DNA of 17,985 bases, taken from contig FR902891.1 of the NCBI GenBank assembly GCA_000438155.1, positions 13,262-31,246 of the forward strand, given 5' to 3'. Below the pieces are notes generated by a model, which was not told the origin of the DNA, ran no database searches, and saw only the letters and a program-made list of their open reading frames with translations. Shown in pieces: positions 6,219 to 14,115 of this stretch (the first letter of the stretch is position 1; every line of letters begins with the position of its first letter). The DNA is from Firmicutes bacterium CAG:95 (lineage in GTDB: Bacteria > Bacillota > Clostridia > Lachnospirales > Lachnospiraceae). Made by a program: the position numbers and the translations under genes.

Positions 6219-7271
6219 TTAACCAAGAATCTCCTCTAACGCTTCACACAGCTTCTCCATCTGTTCCGGCGTTCCGATCGTAATTCGTAAATAGTTTTCG
6301 ATACGCGGCTTGTTCCAGTGGCGCACATAAATCTTCCTCTTACGCAGTTCATCAAAAATCTGCTGTGCCGGAACCTTTTCATGTGCTGCAAACAGGAAAT
6401 TACTCTTCGAATCTGTAAACGTGAATCCGAGATTCTTTAACTGAGCCTTCGTCCATTCTCTCGTTTCAATGATCTTCCGGACAGTGTTTTCAAAATATTC
6501 CCTGTCCTTCACTGCTTCCACGCCAAGCACAATTGCCGGCAGGTTCATCGTGTAGGAATTATAGGAAAACTTCACGTCCTTCAGATACCCGATCAGCTTC
6601 TCACTGGCGATCGCAAAACCGATCCGCATACCGGCCATGGCGCGTGACTTGGAAAAGGTCTGTACTACCATGAGATTATCGTATTTATGAATGAGGGGAA
6701 GCATACTCTCTGCCCCGAAATCCACATAGGCTTCATCGATAATAATTACTGAACCGGGATTTCCTGCCACAATTTCCTCTAATACACTGCAGTCCTCAAA
6801 GATCGCTGTCGGTGCATTGGGATTCGGAATAATGATTCCCCCATTCGGGCGGAAATAATCCTCCTTACGGATCCGGAATGCTTCATCCAAAGCACAGGTT
6901 TCATACGGAATTTTAAAAAGCTCTGCCCAGACATCATAAAAGGAATAGGTAATATCCGGGAACAGAATCGGCTTATCACTGTTAAAGAAGGTCATAAATG
7001 CCATTCCAAGCACATCATCCGAACCGACTCCGACAAACACCTCGGATTCTTTTACGTTATAATAATCGGCAATCGCCGCAACGAGCTCTGCCGCATCCAT
7101 ATTCGGATATAACCGCAGCCTGTCCACGCACAGCTCCTTTGCCCGCTTCTCTACTCCCGGTGCCGGAGGATACGGGCATTCATTGGTGTTTAACTTAATC
7201 ACATCCGTATCCTTTGGCTGCTCGCCTGCGACATACGGAACTACTTTTCGTACATTTTCTTCCCAGCTCAT
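6219..7271 (-). CDS. hisC: Histidinol-phosphate aminotransferase (PLP-dependent, class I/II)
   Basis: Transfers an amino group between histidinol phosphate and glutamate in histidine synthesis. The 350-residue protein has the family's opening KLNTNECPYPP, the PNPNAPTAIF cofactor-site motif near residues 149-158, the IIIDEAYVDF block at 176-185 and the PLP Schiff-base lysine Lys208 in TFSKSRAMAGMRIGFA. Two ATGs are possible: 7283 and 7271. The latter is preferred because GGGGA lies six bases upstream and the product MSWEENVRKVVPYVAGEQ matches the usual start. No other his genes are nearby, so a related aromatic or other aminotransferase role cannot be excluded, although sequence features favour HisC. 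A 10-bp direct repeat CCATTCGTAA (7280-7289, 7339-7348) flanks the upstream region. Confidence 0.88.
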   Translation of the reverse strand: MSWEENVRKVVPYVAGEQPKDTDVIKLNTNECPYPPAPGVEKRAKELCVDRLRLYPNMDAAELVAAIADYYNVKESEVFVGVGSDDVLGMAFMTFFNSDKPILFPDITYSFYDVWAELFKIPYETCALDEAFRIRKEDYFRPNGGIIIPNPNAPTAIFEDCSVLEEIVAGNPGSVIIIDEAYVDFGAESMLPLIHKYDNLMVVQTFSKSRAMAGMRIGFAIASEKLIGYLKDVKFSYNSYTMNLPAIVLGVEAVKDREYFENTVRKIIETREWTKAQLKNLGFTFTDSKSNFLFAAHEKVPAQQIFDELRKRKIYVRHWNKPRIENYLRITIGTPEQMEKLCEALEEILG

Positions 7272-7402
7272 GTTGTTCCCCATTCGTAACTGTATCGTTA
7301 TCCTTATTCTAATTTATGTAGTGTAACTATTCCGTACACCATTCGTAAGACCGCTGCTGACACAGCTTAAGTTTTACTCATGTAACGCACTTATGGTATC
7401 AT

Positions 7403-8419
7403 CTATCCCGGCTCTATGCAAGATAATTCCTTCTGATAATAAGCCTCCTGCTCACTCATGGATAATGCATGATAGCACGCAATGAGTCCTTCAAGGGGAA
7501 TTTCCCTCTGATAACGGATGTTCAGAATACTCTGCTGCTCATAGGCGGCATTATAAAACCACAAAATTGCTTCCTCATAATCCTGCCGATTCTGATAATA
7601 CTCTCCCAGAATACAGCAGACCTCACTGCTGGCCTCACTGGCGGCATCCTTCATTGCATACTGGTACATCGTAAGTACATCCCCTGCTTCAAAGCAGCTC
7701 CGCACCACGACCGCAAGCGCCGTCTTCAACCGGTCCGCATCTGTTTCGCTGTCTTTCACAATCGAAATAAAATAATCCTTTGCATGGATTAACTGTTCTT
7801 TCGTTCCGGCCACGAACAGCTCCCTTGCATAAAAATCAGACAGTCTCTTTGAAAGTGCCTCTCCGCGGGCAAGGAGCTGTTCAAAAATTGCAATGTCACG
7901 GTCTCCGTGATTGTGCTCCGGCTTATGGGTAATCTCGATCTCGCTGTCATAAACCACCGGAAGGAGCCGCACCGTTTCATGAACCGGCTCGGTCCACACA
8001 AAGTTCCGAAGCCGCTTAAACAGCTTGGGACGGAGCTCCCTGTCAAAATTATAGACTGTGCCGTTTGCAAGCTGGTTTCTATAGTACATCTGCACAATTT
8101 CCACCTCCGGCATCAGATTTTCCTTTAAAAGCCGGAATTTCTCATGATTCTCTTCATCAAGCACCTCATCGGCATCGGCTGAATAGATATAATCACAGGC
8201 TGCTTTTTCAAAAGCAAAATTCCTTGCCTTTGAGAAATCATCGCACCAGGCAAAATCATAAATCCGGCCGGTATACTTCCCTGCAATCTCCTTCGTCCGG
8301 TCTGTCGATCCGGTATCCACGATAATAATCTCATCCATGAGATCGAAGATAGAAGCAAGACACCGGTCTAATACCTTCTCTTCATTTTTGACAATCATAC
8401 ATAAACTGATCCGAATCAT
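7403..8419 (-). CDS. Family 2 glycosyltransferase with helical C-terminal region
   Basis: A 338-residue GT-A fold transferase, probably cytoplasmic or membrane-peripheral. The N-terminal catalytic domain shows LCMIVKNEE (residues 6-14), the nucleotide-sugar site IIIVDTGSTDRT (31-42) and a metal-binding DADE (82-85), followed by RPKLFKR and WTEPVHE, all typical of the group containing SunS-like and TPR-linked enzymes. From about residue 190 the sequence becomes alpha-helical and repeat-like (EQLIHAKDYFISIV, CCILGEYYQNRQDYEEAILW), suggesting tetratricopeptide-type repeats that may bind an acceptor protein. Acceptor and sugar are unknown. The start at 8419 has AGAGGA four bases upstream and directly follows the hairpin at 8438-8491, so it may be transcribed separately from the ABC transporter genes. 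Confidence 0.88.
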   Translation of the reverse strand: MIRISLCMIVKNEEKVLDRCLASIFDLMDEIIIVDTGSTDRTKEIAGKYTGRIYDFAWCDDFSKARNFAFEKAACDYIYSADADEVLDEENHEKFRLLKENLMPEVEIVQMYYRNQLANGTVYNFDRELRPKLFKRLRNFVWTEPVHETVRLLPVVYDSEIEITHKPEHNHGDRDIAIFEQLLARGEALSKRLSDFYARELFVAGTKEQLIHAKDYFISIVKDSETDADRLKTALAVVVRSCFEAGDVLTMYQYAMKDAASEASSEVCCILGEYYQNRQDYEEAILWFYNAAYEQQSILNIRYQREIPLEGLIACYHALSMSEQEAYYQKELSCIEPG

Positions 8420-8437
8420 GGCTTCCTCTTTTCAAAG

Positions 8438-8491
8438 AAGCCGATACACAGGTACATCTGTCTGTATTTCCGATGTACCGCATATCGGCTT
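8438..8491. terminator. Nested inverted repeat, probable terminator of the ABC transporter genes
   Basis: Outer arms AAGCCGATA (8438-8446) and TATCGGCTT (8483-8491) enclose inner arms GGTACATC (8451-8458) and GATGTACC (8472-8479). The outer and inner stems are perfect, with small internal loops. A short pyrimidine tract CTTCTTT follows on the minus strand, so termination may be partial. It lies between the ATPase stop and the glycosyltransferase ribosome binding site. Confidence 0.65.
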
Positions 8492-8533
8492 TATCTTTCT
8501 TAAACTGTAACTATCCGGAATAGTCCCTTCCGC

Positions 8534-9256
8534 TTACAGCACCTTGGATAGGAAATCCTGCAGACGCTGGCACTGCGGATTGTTAAAGATTTCGGAAGGT
8601 GTATTTTCTTCCATAATAATTCCTTCATCCATAAACAGCACCTTCGTTCCGACCTCTCTTGCAAATCCCATTTCATGGGTAACAACCACCATCGTCATAC
8701 CGGAATCTGCAAGCTCCTTCATAACGGCAAGAACCTCACCCACCATCTCCGGATCGAGTGCGGAGGTCGGCTCATCAAACAGCATGACCCTTGGATTCAT
8801 GGCAAGGGAGCGGACAATCGCAATACGCTGCTTCTGTCCACCGGATAACTGGCTCGGGAAGGAATCTGCCTTTTCTTTCAGGCCGACACGCTCTAAAAGC
8901 TTCAATGCATTCTCACTGGCTTCCTCCCTGCTCTGCAGCTTCAGCTTCACAGGTGCAAGGGTAATATTATCCATAATGGAAAGGTTATTAAAAAGATTAA
9001 AGTTCTGGAATACCATTCCCATATGCTGACGTACGTGATTGATGTTTACCTTATCACTTGTAATCAGCTGTCCATCAAACCAGATCTCACCGCTTGTCGG
9101 TGTTTCCAGTAAATTGAGGCATCTAAGGAACGTACTTTTACCGGAGCCGGAGGGACCGATAATAACGATCTTTTCTCCCTGATGTACATGATAATTCACG
9201 CCACGAAGTACGTGGTTATTGTCAAATTTTTTATGAAGATCCTTAACGATTATCAC
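8534..9256 (-). CDS. Polar amino acid ABC transporter, ATP-binding protein (GlnQ/HisP type)
   Basis: The 240-residue ATPase that powers the importer formed with the neighbouring permease and binding lipoprotein. All motifs are intact: Walker A GPSGSGKST (34-42), Q-loop Gln84 in MVFQNFNLF, signature LSGGQ (137-141), Walker B VMLFDEPTSALD (157-168) and H-loop His194. The frame is open upstream to 9283, but GTG at 9256 is chosen: AGGAGG lies ten bases before it and it gives the usual start MIIVKDLHKKF. This start overlaps the permease stop by 14 bases, indicating translational coupling. Substrate cannot be read from the ATPase. Confidence 0.95.
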   Translation of the reverse strand: MIIVKDLHKKFDNNHVLRGVNYHVHQGEKIVIIGPSGSGKSTFLRCLNLLETPTSGEIWFDGQLITSDKVNINHVRQHMGMVFQNFNLFNNLSIMDNITLAPVKLKLQSREEASENALKLLERVGLKEKADSFPSQLSGGQKQRIAIVRSLAMNPRVMLFDEPTSALDPEMVGEVLAVMKELADSGMTMVVVTHEMGFAREVGTKVLFMDEGIIMEENTPSEIFNNPQCQRLQDFLSKVL

Positions 9257-9944
9257 TCTTACGCAGCCTCCTCTCCAATACACCCAGCAGAATGGTTAAA
9301 ATCTTGATAATCACAAAGTAAATCACTGCTGCACCAATCAATGGCATAAATGCTTCGTAGGTTCTCGAAGAAATCTGGTTTGCGGCTCTGGTAAGATCTG
9401 TCAGGCTCACGTAGCCGACAATCGCAGTCTCCTTTAACAGCACGATAAATTCATTACCGATCGGAGGCAGCACATTCTTGATTGCCTGTGGAATGACTAT
9501 ATAGATCATGGTCTGTGCCTTGGATAAGCCAAGTGATCTGCCTGCTTCCGTCTGCCCCTTGTCTACTGCAAGGATTCCGGCACGGACAATCTCTGCCACA
9601 TAAGCGCCGCTATTGATACCAAAAGAAAGAACTGCAACAAGTACACCGTTCTTACAGCTCTTCATAATGATGAACCACATAATTAACAGCTGCAGCACCG
9701 ACGGTGTTCCACGGATCACGTCAATATAGCAGTTCGCGATAAAGGACCAGATGGTTCCCTTTCCTTTCTTTCCGGTGGAAAGCTTCATCAGTGCAATCAC
9801 CGTTCCAATTACCAGTCCGAGGATTGCGGCAAAAAGCGCAACCTTCAGTGTCACTCCCAGTCCGGCAAAATATAATTTCCACCGGTCTTCTGCAAGGAAT
9901 GCTTTATAAAAGCTTCCTTCTACCTTGTTCAACCATTCCAACAT
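9243..9944 (-). CDS. Polar amino acid ABC transporter, permease
   Basis: A 233-residue inner-membrane subunit of the HisM/GlnP family, probably a homodimer because only one permease gene is present. It has about five hydrophobic segments, RGTP (78-81) after the second segment and the EAA cytoplasmic loop EAGRSLGLSKAQTMIYIVIP (133-152) that contacts the ATPase. The ATG at 9944 follows GGAAGGG with a rather long ten-base gap. It is separated from the upstream binding-protein gene by a terminator and a repeat block, and overlaps the ATPase gene downstream. Confidence 0.95.
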   Translation of the reverse strand: MLEWLNKVEGSFYKAFLAEDRWKLYFAGLGVTLKVALFAAILGLVIGTVIALMKLSTGKKGKGTIWSFIANCYIDVIRGTPSVLQLLIMWFIIMKSCKNGVLVAVLSFGINSGAYVAEIVRAGILAVDKGQTEAGRSLGLSKAQTMIYIVIPQAIKNVLPPIGNEFIVLLKETAIVGYVSLTDLTRAANQISSRTYEAFMPLIGAAVIYFVIIKILTILLGVLERRLRKSDNR

Positions 9945-9980
9945 CTGTGCTTAACCCTTCCTGTTTGACTATGTATATGT

Positions 9981-10108
9981 ATGTGCTCTACATGTACCTG
10001 GATACTAAATTCGTACTTCGCTTCGCTCGTTCTCATTAAGTGTCCCGGTACCGTTCGCACTAAGCTCAGACTTCTCCTTCGGATCGTCTTCTCTAAGTGC
10101 TCTACATG
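9981..10108 (-). repeat. Diverged tandem repeat block containing repeat copy B
   Basis: Copy B (10058-10108) matches 3680-3730 at 41 of 51 positions. It is followed on the minus strand by a second, more diverged unit (about 9990-10042) that keeps CACTTA, GAAG, GAAGT, TTAGT and GGTAC landmarks in the same order. A third start, GTGCTCTACATG on the plus strand, recurs at 9983-9994. The block starts one base beyond the terminator at 10110-10140 and contains no plausible gene. Confidence 0.7.
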
Positions 10109-10140
10109 AAAAGAGGATAGCATAATATGCTATCCTCTTT
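10107..10140 (-). terminator. Intrinsic terminator between binding protein and permease genes
   Basis: Perfect 15-bp arms (10110-10124 and 10126-10140, AAAGAGGATAGCATA and its complement) around a very tight loop, followed on the minus strand by a short U tract (UUUUC). It lies 41 bases after the binding-protein stop. Partial termination here would leave more binding protein than permease/ATPase, as is usual for such importers. Confidence 0.85.
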
Positions 10141-10180
10141 GATATGCTATACGCTATATTGAATATTAACACAAAAATGA

Positions 10181-11080
10181 TTATTCTTCAATATATGTCT
10201 TTACCAGTTCATCAAAAGTTCCATCTGCCTTTAATTCTTCAATAGCCTTGTTGATGGCATCTACTAAAGCAGTATCTCCCTTGGGAACCGCAATTGCATA
10301 ATATTCCGGTTCGAACTCAAACTGTGCACCGTCAACTGCTGTAATCTTGGAACCGTCATCCTGGAACTTGCTTTCGAATACGAGTGCCGGATTCTTGTCA
10401 ATGATGACACAGTCTACTCTTCCGTTGATCAGGTCGTTTACCGCATCCACACCCTTGTTATAGGTATTCACTGTAGTTCCTTCGATATCGGATGCAATGA
10501 AGTCACCTGTTGTACCAAGCTGGACACCGATGGTCTTGTTCTTCAGATCCTCTGCGGTTGCAATCTCGCTTCCCTCAGGAAGAAGAACATACTGAACTGC
10601 TTCATAATAAGGCTCGGAGAAATCAACTGCTTCTTTTCTTTCATCGGTTATGGTCATACCTGCAATTGCAACATCAATCTTGTTACCGATGGAGGATACT
10701 AAGGATGCGAACTCCATGTTGTCTACCTGAACGTCTACGCCAAGCTTCTCACCGATTGCCTTGATTAAAGCGATATCGAAACCATCTGCTTCTCCATCAT
10801 CCCCAACATACTCAAACGGAGGGAACTCTGCGTTCGTGCCTGCGGTAAGCATACCATCTGCAAGTGCTTCGGAAACAGCGGCTTCTGTTTCAGCGGTTTC
10901 TTCTGCTGCATCTGCAGCTTCTGCAGTTTCTTCTACTGCTGCATCATCTGTTGTGGTATCAGCTTCTGCTTCAGTAGTTTCTGTTGTGGTGTCTGTGGCT
11001 TCTGTGTTGCTGCTTCCGCATGCGGTCAGCATAGCCATTGTCATTGCTGCTGTTAATAAAACGGCTAATAATTTTTTCAT
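10181..11080 (-). CDS. Amino acid ABC transporter substrate-binding lipoprotein
   Basis: Extracellular receptor (SBP_bac_3 family, 299 residues) that hands an amino acid to the permease. A lipoprotein signal peptide ends in the lipobox LTAC, with Cys21 as the lipidation site. Residues 22-75 are a low-complexity linker rich in Thr, Glu, Ala and Asp, probably a flexible tether. The binding domain begins at about residue 76 with GMLTAGTNAEFPPFEYVGDD and includes GFDIALIKAIGEKLG, AGMTITDERKEAVDFSEPYY and IGVQLGTTGD. The frame extends four codons upstream, but ATG 11080 follows GAGGAG. A strong promoter lies at 11135-11163. The ligand is a polar amino acid by family; identity is unknown. Confidence 0.95.
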   Translation of the reverse strand: MKKLLAVLLTAAMTMAMLTACGSSNTEATDTTTETTEAEADTTTDDAAVEETAEAADAAEETAETEAAVSEALADGMLTAGTNAEFPPFEYVGDDGEADGFDIALIKAIGEKLGVDVQVDNMEFASLVSSIGNKIDVAIAGMTITDERKEAVDFSEPYYEAVQYVLLPEGSEIATAEDLKNKTIGVQLGTTGDFIASDIEGTTVNTYNKGVDAVNDLINGRVDCVIIDKNPALVFESKFQDDGSKITAVDGAQFEFEPEYYAIAVPKGDTALVDAINKAIEELKADGTFDELVKTYIEE

Positions 11081-11134
11081 AACTCTCCTCATTTCTGCGT
11101 TTTCAAACGCGAATCTAGTTTCTAAAACAACTAA

Positions 11135-11163
11135 AATCTATCACGGCAGATTCGGAAAGTCAA
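11135..11163 (-). promoter_or_regulatory. Promoter of the amino acid ABC transporter genes
   Basis: Minus-strand -35 TTGACT (11163-11158) and -10 TAGATT (11140-11135) with an exact 17-base spacer. The roughly 47-base 5' UTR contains a perfect GCGTTT/AAACGC hairpin (11097-11110) and a TAGTT/AACTA dyad near the start point. Confidence 0.8.
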
Positions 11164-11199
11164 TAGTTTATGCATCTTTTTGTTATAGTTATACATACC

Positions 11200-12708
11200 T
11201 TAAATGGTAAAGGTCATCTCCCTGTCAAGATACACGGACTTTTTCCTGCCGTCCTTCACCACATAAATCTCCCAGCTGCTGTTCTTTCCGATCAGGAACA
11301 GATCCGGGCGGATGCTGTAACGGTTCGTTGCGGCACGTTCCTCAAGCTTCTCCGTAATCCGGATGTAATATCCTTCTTCGGAAAGTGTCACGGCAGCTCT
11401 TCCCAGATACTTCATTCTGCCTTTGCCATTATCATTATAGACTCTCACGCTTCTCCGTAGATAAAGAAGCAACAGTACAAGCGCTGCCAGAGAAAGAACC
11501 GTTCCCGAGGTAATGGACAGCATTTTAATGACCGGTGTAAAGACTGCCCATCTGCGCTTCAGCACAAGCGGTTCCCCTCCCGCATCCTCCGGCTGTGCCG
11601 CTGCCGTAGGAAGTACCACGCTCTCTTCTTCTACGATCTTTGGCAGCACCTGCTGGGTTGGAGATGGCGACGGCGTGACAAGCACAGGCTCCGGTGTCAG
11701 CGAGGGCTTTGGCACGGCAGGCTTTTCCATCTTTCTCACCGGAGCTTCTTCGGTTACTTCTGCAACAACCGGCACAGCAGACGGAGAAGGCTTCACAACC
11801 GGTTCTGCCGATGGAACCGGTGTCGGCAACGGCTCGTCAGGGGCTTCCTCACCACCTTCATTTCCGCCATTGCCATCTCCGTCCCCCTCCTGCCCGGAGG
11901 AATTACCATTGTCACCGGTATTCTCCTTTGGTGGATCAGGAATATAAATCTCCTCTCCCTCTTCCCTGCCACAGGTTTTCTCATAATAATCAATATCCTC
12001 CGGTGTTTTCGTACAGGTGAGCTCATAGGATTCTATCGTTTCTTCTGTCTTCCCACAGTTCATCTGATACCCGGTGATCTGTCCCTCGGTCATGCTGCAG
12101 GAAAAGCGATAGCCCGTAATGCTTCCGTCCTTTCCACAGGCAAGATAGCGATGCCCTCCGCATTCATAAACCCTAAAGCCGTCACACCCATGTCCATTTC
12201 CGTCCCAATCATGAATTGAGCCACAATCATAAGAATGATATTCGATATGGCTCTGGCAGGAATCATTATGACTTCCCTCTGCATAGCAGGAATCACCATG
12301 ACTATGATAAACTGCCGTATAGCAGACTCCTCCCTGGTTCGTGCTTCCCTCATGGGCATGAACCATTTCTTCTCCGTAACAACCGCCTCCAGCCGTTTCA
12401 TCCCCGGTATGTACATGATAAACCGGGCTGCTGTAGCAGCTGCCGCCCTCAGTCTCATTTCCTTCGTGGACATGATACACCGGATTGCCGAAGCATTCGC
12501 CTCCGGTCTGTGCATCTCCGGAATGTTCATGTCGTATGGTCTGTGCCGAAGCCTGCATTTCCATTCCGGAAGCCAGCAGGCTTCCTGTCATCAGCATGCC
12601 GAAAAAGGCTGCTGCCATTCTTCCCTTTTTATTCCTGCTTACGACTCTTCGTTTCTTTTTCTGTCCGATATTTCTGGTTCTTCTTAAAATTAATTCAAAT
12701 TTTCTCAC
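11200..12708 (-). CDS. Surface protein with His/Cys-rich repeats, Pro-rich stalk and one C-terminal membrane helix
   Basis: A 502-residue protein of unknown function. After a basic start, residues 31-56 form a signal peptide ending ASAQ. Residues 59-150 hold about four diverged units of the form YHxHxGxxxxGGxCY (YHVHEGNETEGGSCY, YHVHTGDETAGGGCY). Residues 150-195 are Cys/His-rich, and 196-250 have four ITGYxxxC-like units (ITGYRFSCSMTE, ITGYQMNCGKTE, IESYELTCTKTP). A Gly/Glu/Asn then Pro/Ser/Val-rich stalk spans 255-385, a membrane helix about 394-417, and an 85-residue likely cytoplasmic tail follows. The GTG at 12708 is chosen for its AAAGGAAAG site; the frame is open to 12777. Similar repeats occur in unannotated Lachnospiraceae proteins by my recollection. 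Metal binding is a possibility, not shown. Confidence 0.82.
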   Translation of the reverse strand: MRKFELILRRTRNIGQKKKRRVVSRNKKGRMAAAFFGMLMTGSLLASGMEMQASAQTIRHEHSGDAQTGGECFGNPVYHVHEGNETEGGSCYSSPVYHVHTGDETAGGGCYGEEMVHAHEGSTNQGGVCYTAVYHSHGDSCYAEGSHNDSCQSHIEYHSYDCGSIHDWDGNGHGCDGFRVYECGGHRYLACGKDGSITGYRFSCSMTEGQITGYQMNCGKTEETIESYELTCTKTPEDIDYYEKTCGREEGEEIYIPDPPKENTGDNGNSSGQEGDGDGNGGNEGGEEAPDEPLPTPVPSAEPVVKPSPSAVPVVAEVTEEAPVRKMEKPAVPKPSLTPEPVLVTPSPSPTQQVLPKIVEEESVVLPTAAAQPEDAGGEPLVLKRRWAVFTPVIKMLSITSGTVLSLAALVLLLLYLRRSVRVYNDNGKGRMKYLGRAAVTLSEEGYYIRITEKLEERAATNRYSIRPDLFLIGKNSSWEIYVVKDGRKKSVYLDREMTFTI

Positions 12709-12766
12709 GTTACTTTCCTTTCTTTGTCTGATTTGTAATCTGTACTCATTGAAAACCGGTTGGTAC

Positions 12767-12808
12767 AAAAAAGGCACCCTTTGTGAAAATCACAGAAAGA
12801 TACCCTTT
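12767..12808 (-). terminator. Probable terminator downstream of the acyltransferase gene
   Basis: AAAGG/CCTTT outer arms and an inner CTTTGTGA/TCACAGAAAG stem with one bulged base, followed by six U residues on the minus strand. It lies about 110 bases after the acyltransferase stop and 60 bases before the next gene's start. The rest of the 12709-12917 gap shows no gene; a promoter for the repeat protein is expected but none is convincing. Confidence 0.65.
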
Positions 12809-12917
12809 ATTTCAAATTCGTATTTACTTGTCCTTCAAAGAAAGTGTTTGTAGAATACCATAGCTTTCAACAGACGTCAACTCATTTTTCAGGATCAGCC
12901 CGAAATTTCGTTGAACG

Positions 12918-14015
12918 TTATTTCTGGCTGATTTTCTTGCCCACAATATATTGTGTTCCATTTGCCAATAGCAACGGCATTCCTGTTCCCAATGCAAGAT
13001 AAAACCATTTTCCCACATCACTTCCGCCAATCGCATAAACATAATTGATATCAGAAAAGAACTGTGCGGTGTCAAATTCCGCACACCACACAGTGGTACG
13101 GGAAAGCAGATAACAGATCGAATTCACCACAAAGAACCAGAACACATGATGCATCATAATGGCATAGGTATGTCTTCCGATTTCCATGAACCATGAACAA
13201 GCAGACGGAATTCTGCTGATCCAGTCCGAGATCCGCAGCCAGAATGCAATTCCGGTCACCACAGTAAGATAAGGAATAAAGGCGGCATTGGCAAACCCGG
13301 TTACCCATACTGCACTGAAGGCAAGCCCCCGGCAGCATATTGTAGTCAGAAGCTGGACTCCCACTACAACAAAAAAGTACCGTCCATCACTGATTTTATT
13401 TACCCTGTTCTCTAATTTTCCCTTATAAATACGTCCCAGCTGGAAGCCCGGCATCATAAAAAGAAGTCTTCCGGGAAATTTATAATATCCCCAGACATGT
13501 CCTCCCTTTGCAAGCGCAACCGTAGCAATTCCGAGTAGGAGAGATACCGCGAAGATCAGCCATTCCTTCTTTAAATGAAGAAAAAACAGCACCTTCCTGC
13601 CAAGTACATTGAGAACCTCAATCAAAAACAGTGCCGGGACAAACCATGCCGGGAACTGATACAGAAACTGATGCCCGCTCACGAACGGCTCTATAAAGAG
13701 GTTCCACAGCGTCAGTTCTCCTCCAATGGAAAAGCCTGTGCGGTGCAGAAGCACTGCCAGAATTCCATAGACCAGATTCCAGATGAAATAAGGAAGCAGC
13801 AACGCTTTGCACTTTTTACCAATATATCGTAACAGCTGCTGCTCCGCTTCCTCCCGGTAAAAATAACCGGAAACAAACAGGAAAATAAACACATGGAACG
13901 AATAATAAGGAAACAGCCCACCCACATCAAACAAGGAATATCCAAGATGTCCTGCTACGACCAGAATCATACCGATTGCTGACAGAATCCGCATTTGTTT
14001 ATTTTCTTCCCGCAT
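12918..14015 (-). CDS. Membrane acyltransferase, family 3 (OafA/NodX type)
   Basis: A 365-residue polytopic protein expected to transfer acyl groups to cell-surface sugars or lipids. It starts with the family pattern: RILSAIGMILVVAGH with the conserved His23, then FHVFIFLFVSGYFYREE. About ten hydrophobic segments follow, with PYFIWNLVYG and WFVPALFLIEVL typical of the family, and MMHHVFWFFVV near the C-terminus. The frame reaches 14078, but ATG 14015 is preferred because GGGAGG lies six bases upstream and it places the His motif near the usual position. It is divergent from the lipoprotein gene at 14116 across 100 bases. The acceptor is unknown; both genes concern the envelope, which makes shared control plausible but unproven. 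Confidence 0.85.
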   Translation of the reverse strand: MREENKQMRILSAIGMILVVAGHLGYSLFDVGGLFPYYSFHVFIFLFVSGYFYREEAEQQLLRYIGKKCKALLLPYFIWNLVYGILAVLLHRTGFSIGGELTLWNLFIEPFVSGHQFLYQFPAWFVPALFLIEVLNVLGRKVLFFLHLKKEWLIFAVSLLLGIATVALAKGGHVWGYYKFPGRLLFMMPGFQLGRIYKGKLENRVNKISDGRYFFVVVGVQLLTTICCRGLAFSAVWVTGFANAAFIPYLTVVTGIAFWLRISDWISRIPSACSWFMEIGRHTYAIMMHHVFWFFVVNSICYLLSRTTVWCAEFDTAQFFSDINYVYAIGGSDVGKWFYLALGTGMPLLLANGTQYIVGKKISQK

Positions 14016-14115
14016 AAGCTGCCTCCCCAACTGTTTCTCTTGTCTGCCGCTCAAAAAAAGTGTATAGTAAGCGTACAATTGATTTTATTATGATGGATTT
14101 GTATTGGAGTTGTCA

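Noticed and set aside
10761..11210. Plus-strand Ala/Ser/Val-rich frame of 149 codons
   Set aside because: It is the complement of the low-complexity linker and signal region of the binding lipoprotein; composition is a by-product of that repeat-like DNA.
12090..12731. Several overlapping frames opposite or within the His/Cys-repeat gene
   Set aside because: Shadows produced by repetitive coding sequence; none has a supported start or a coherent domain.
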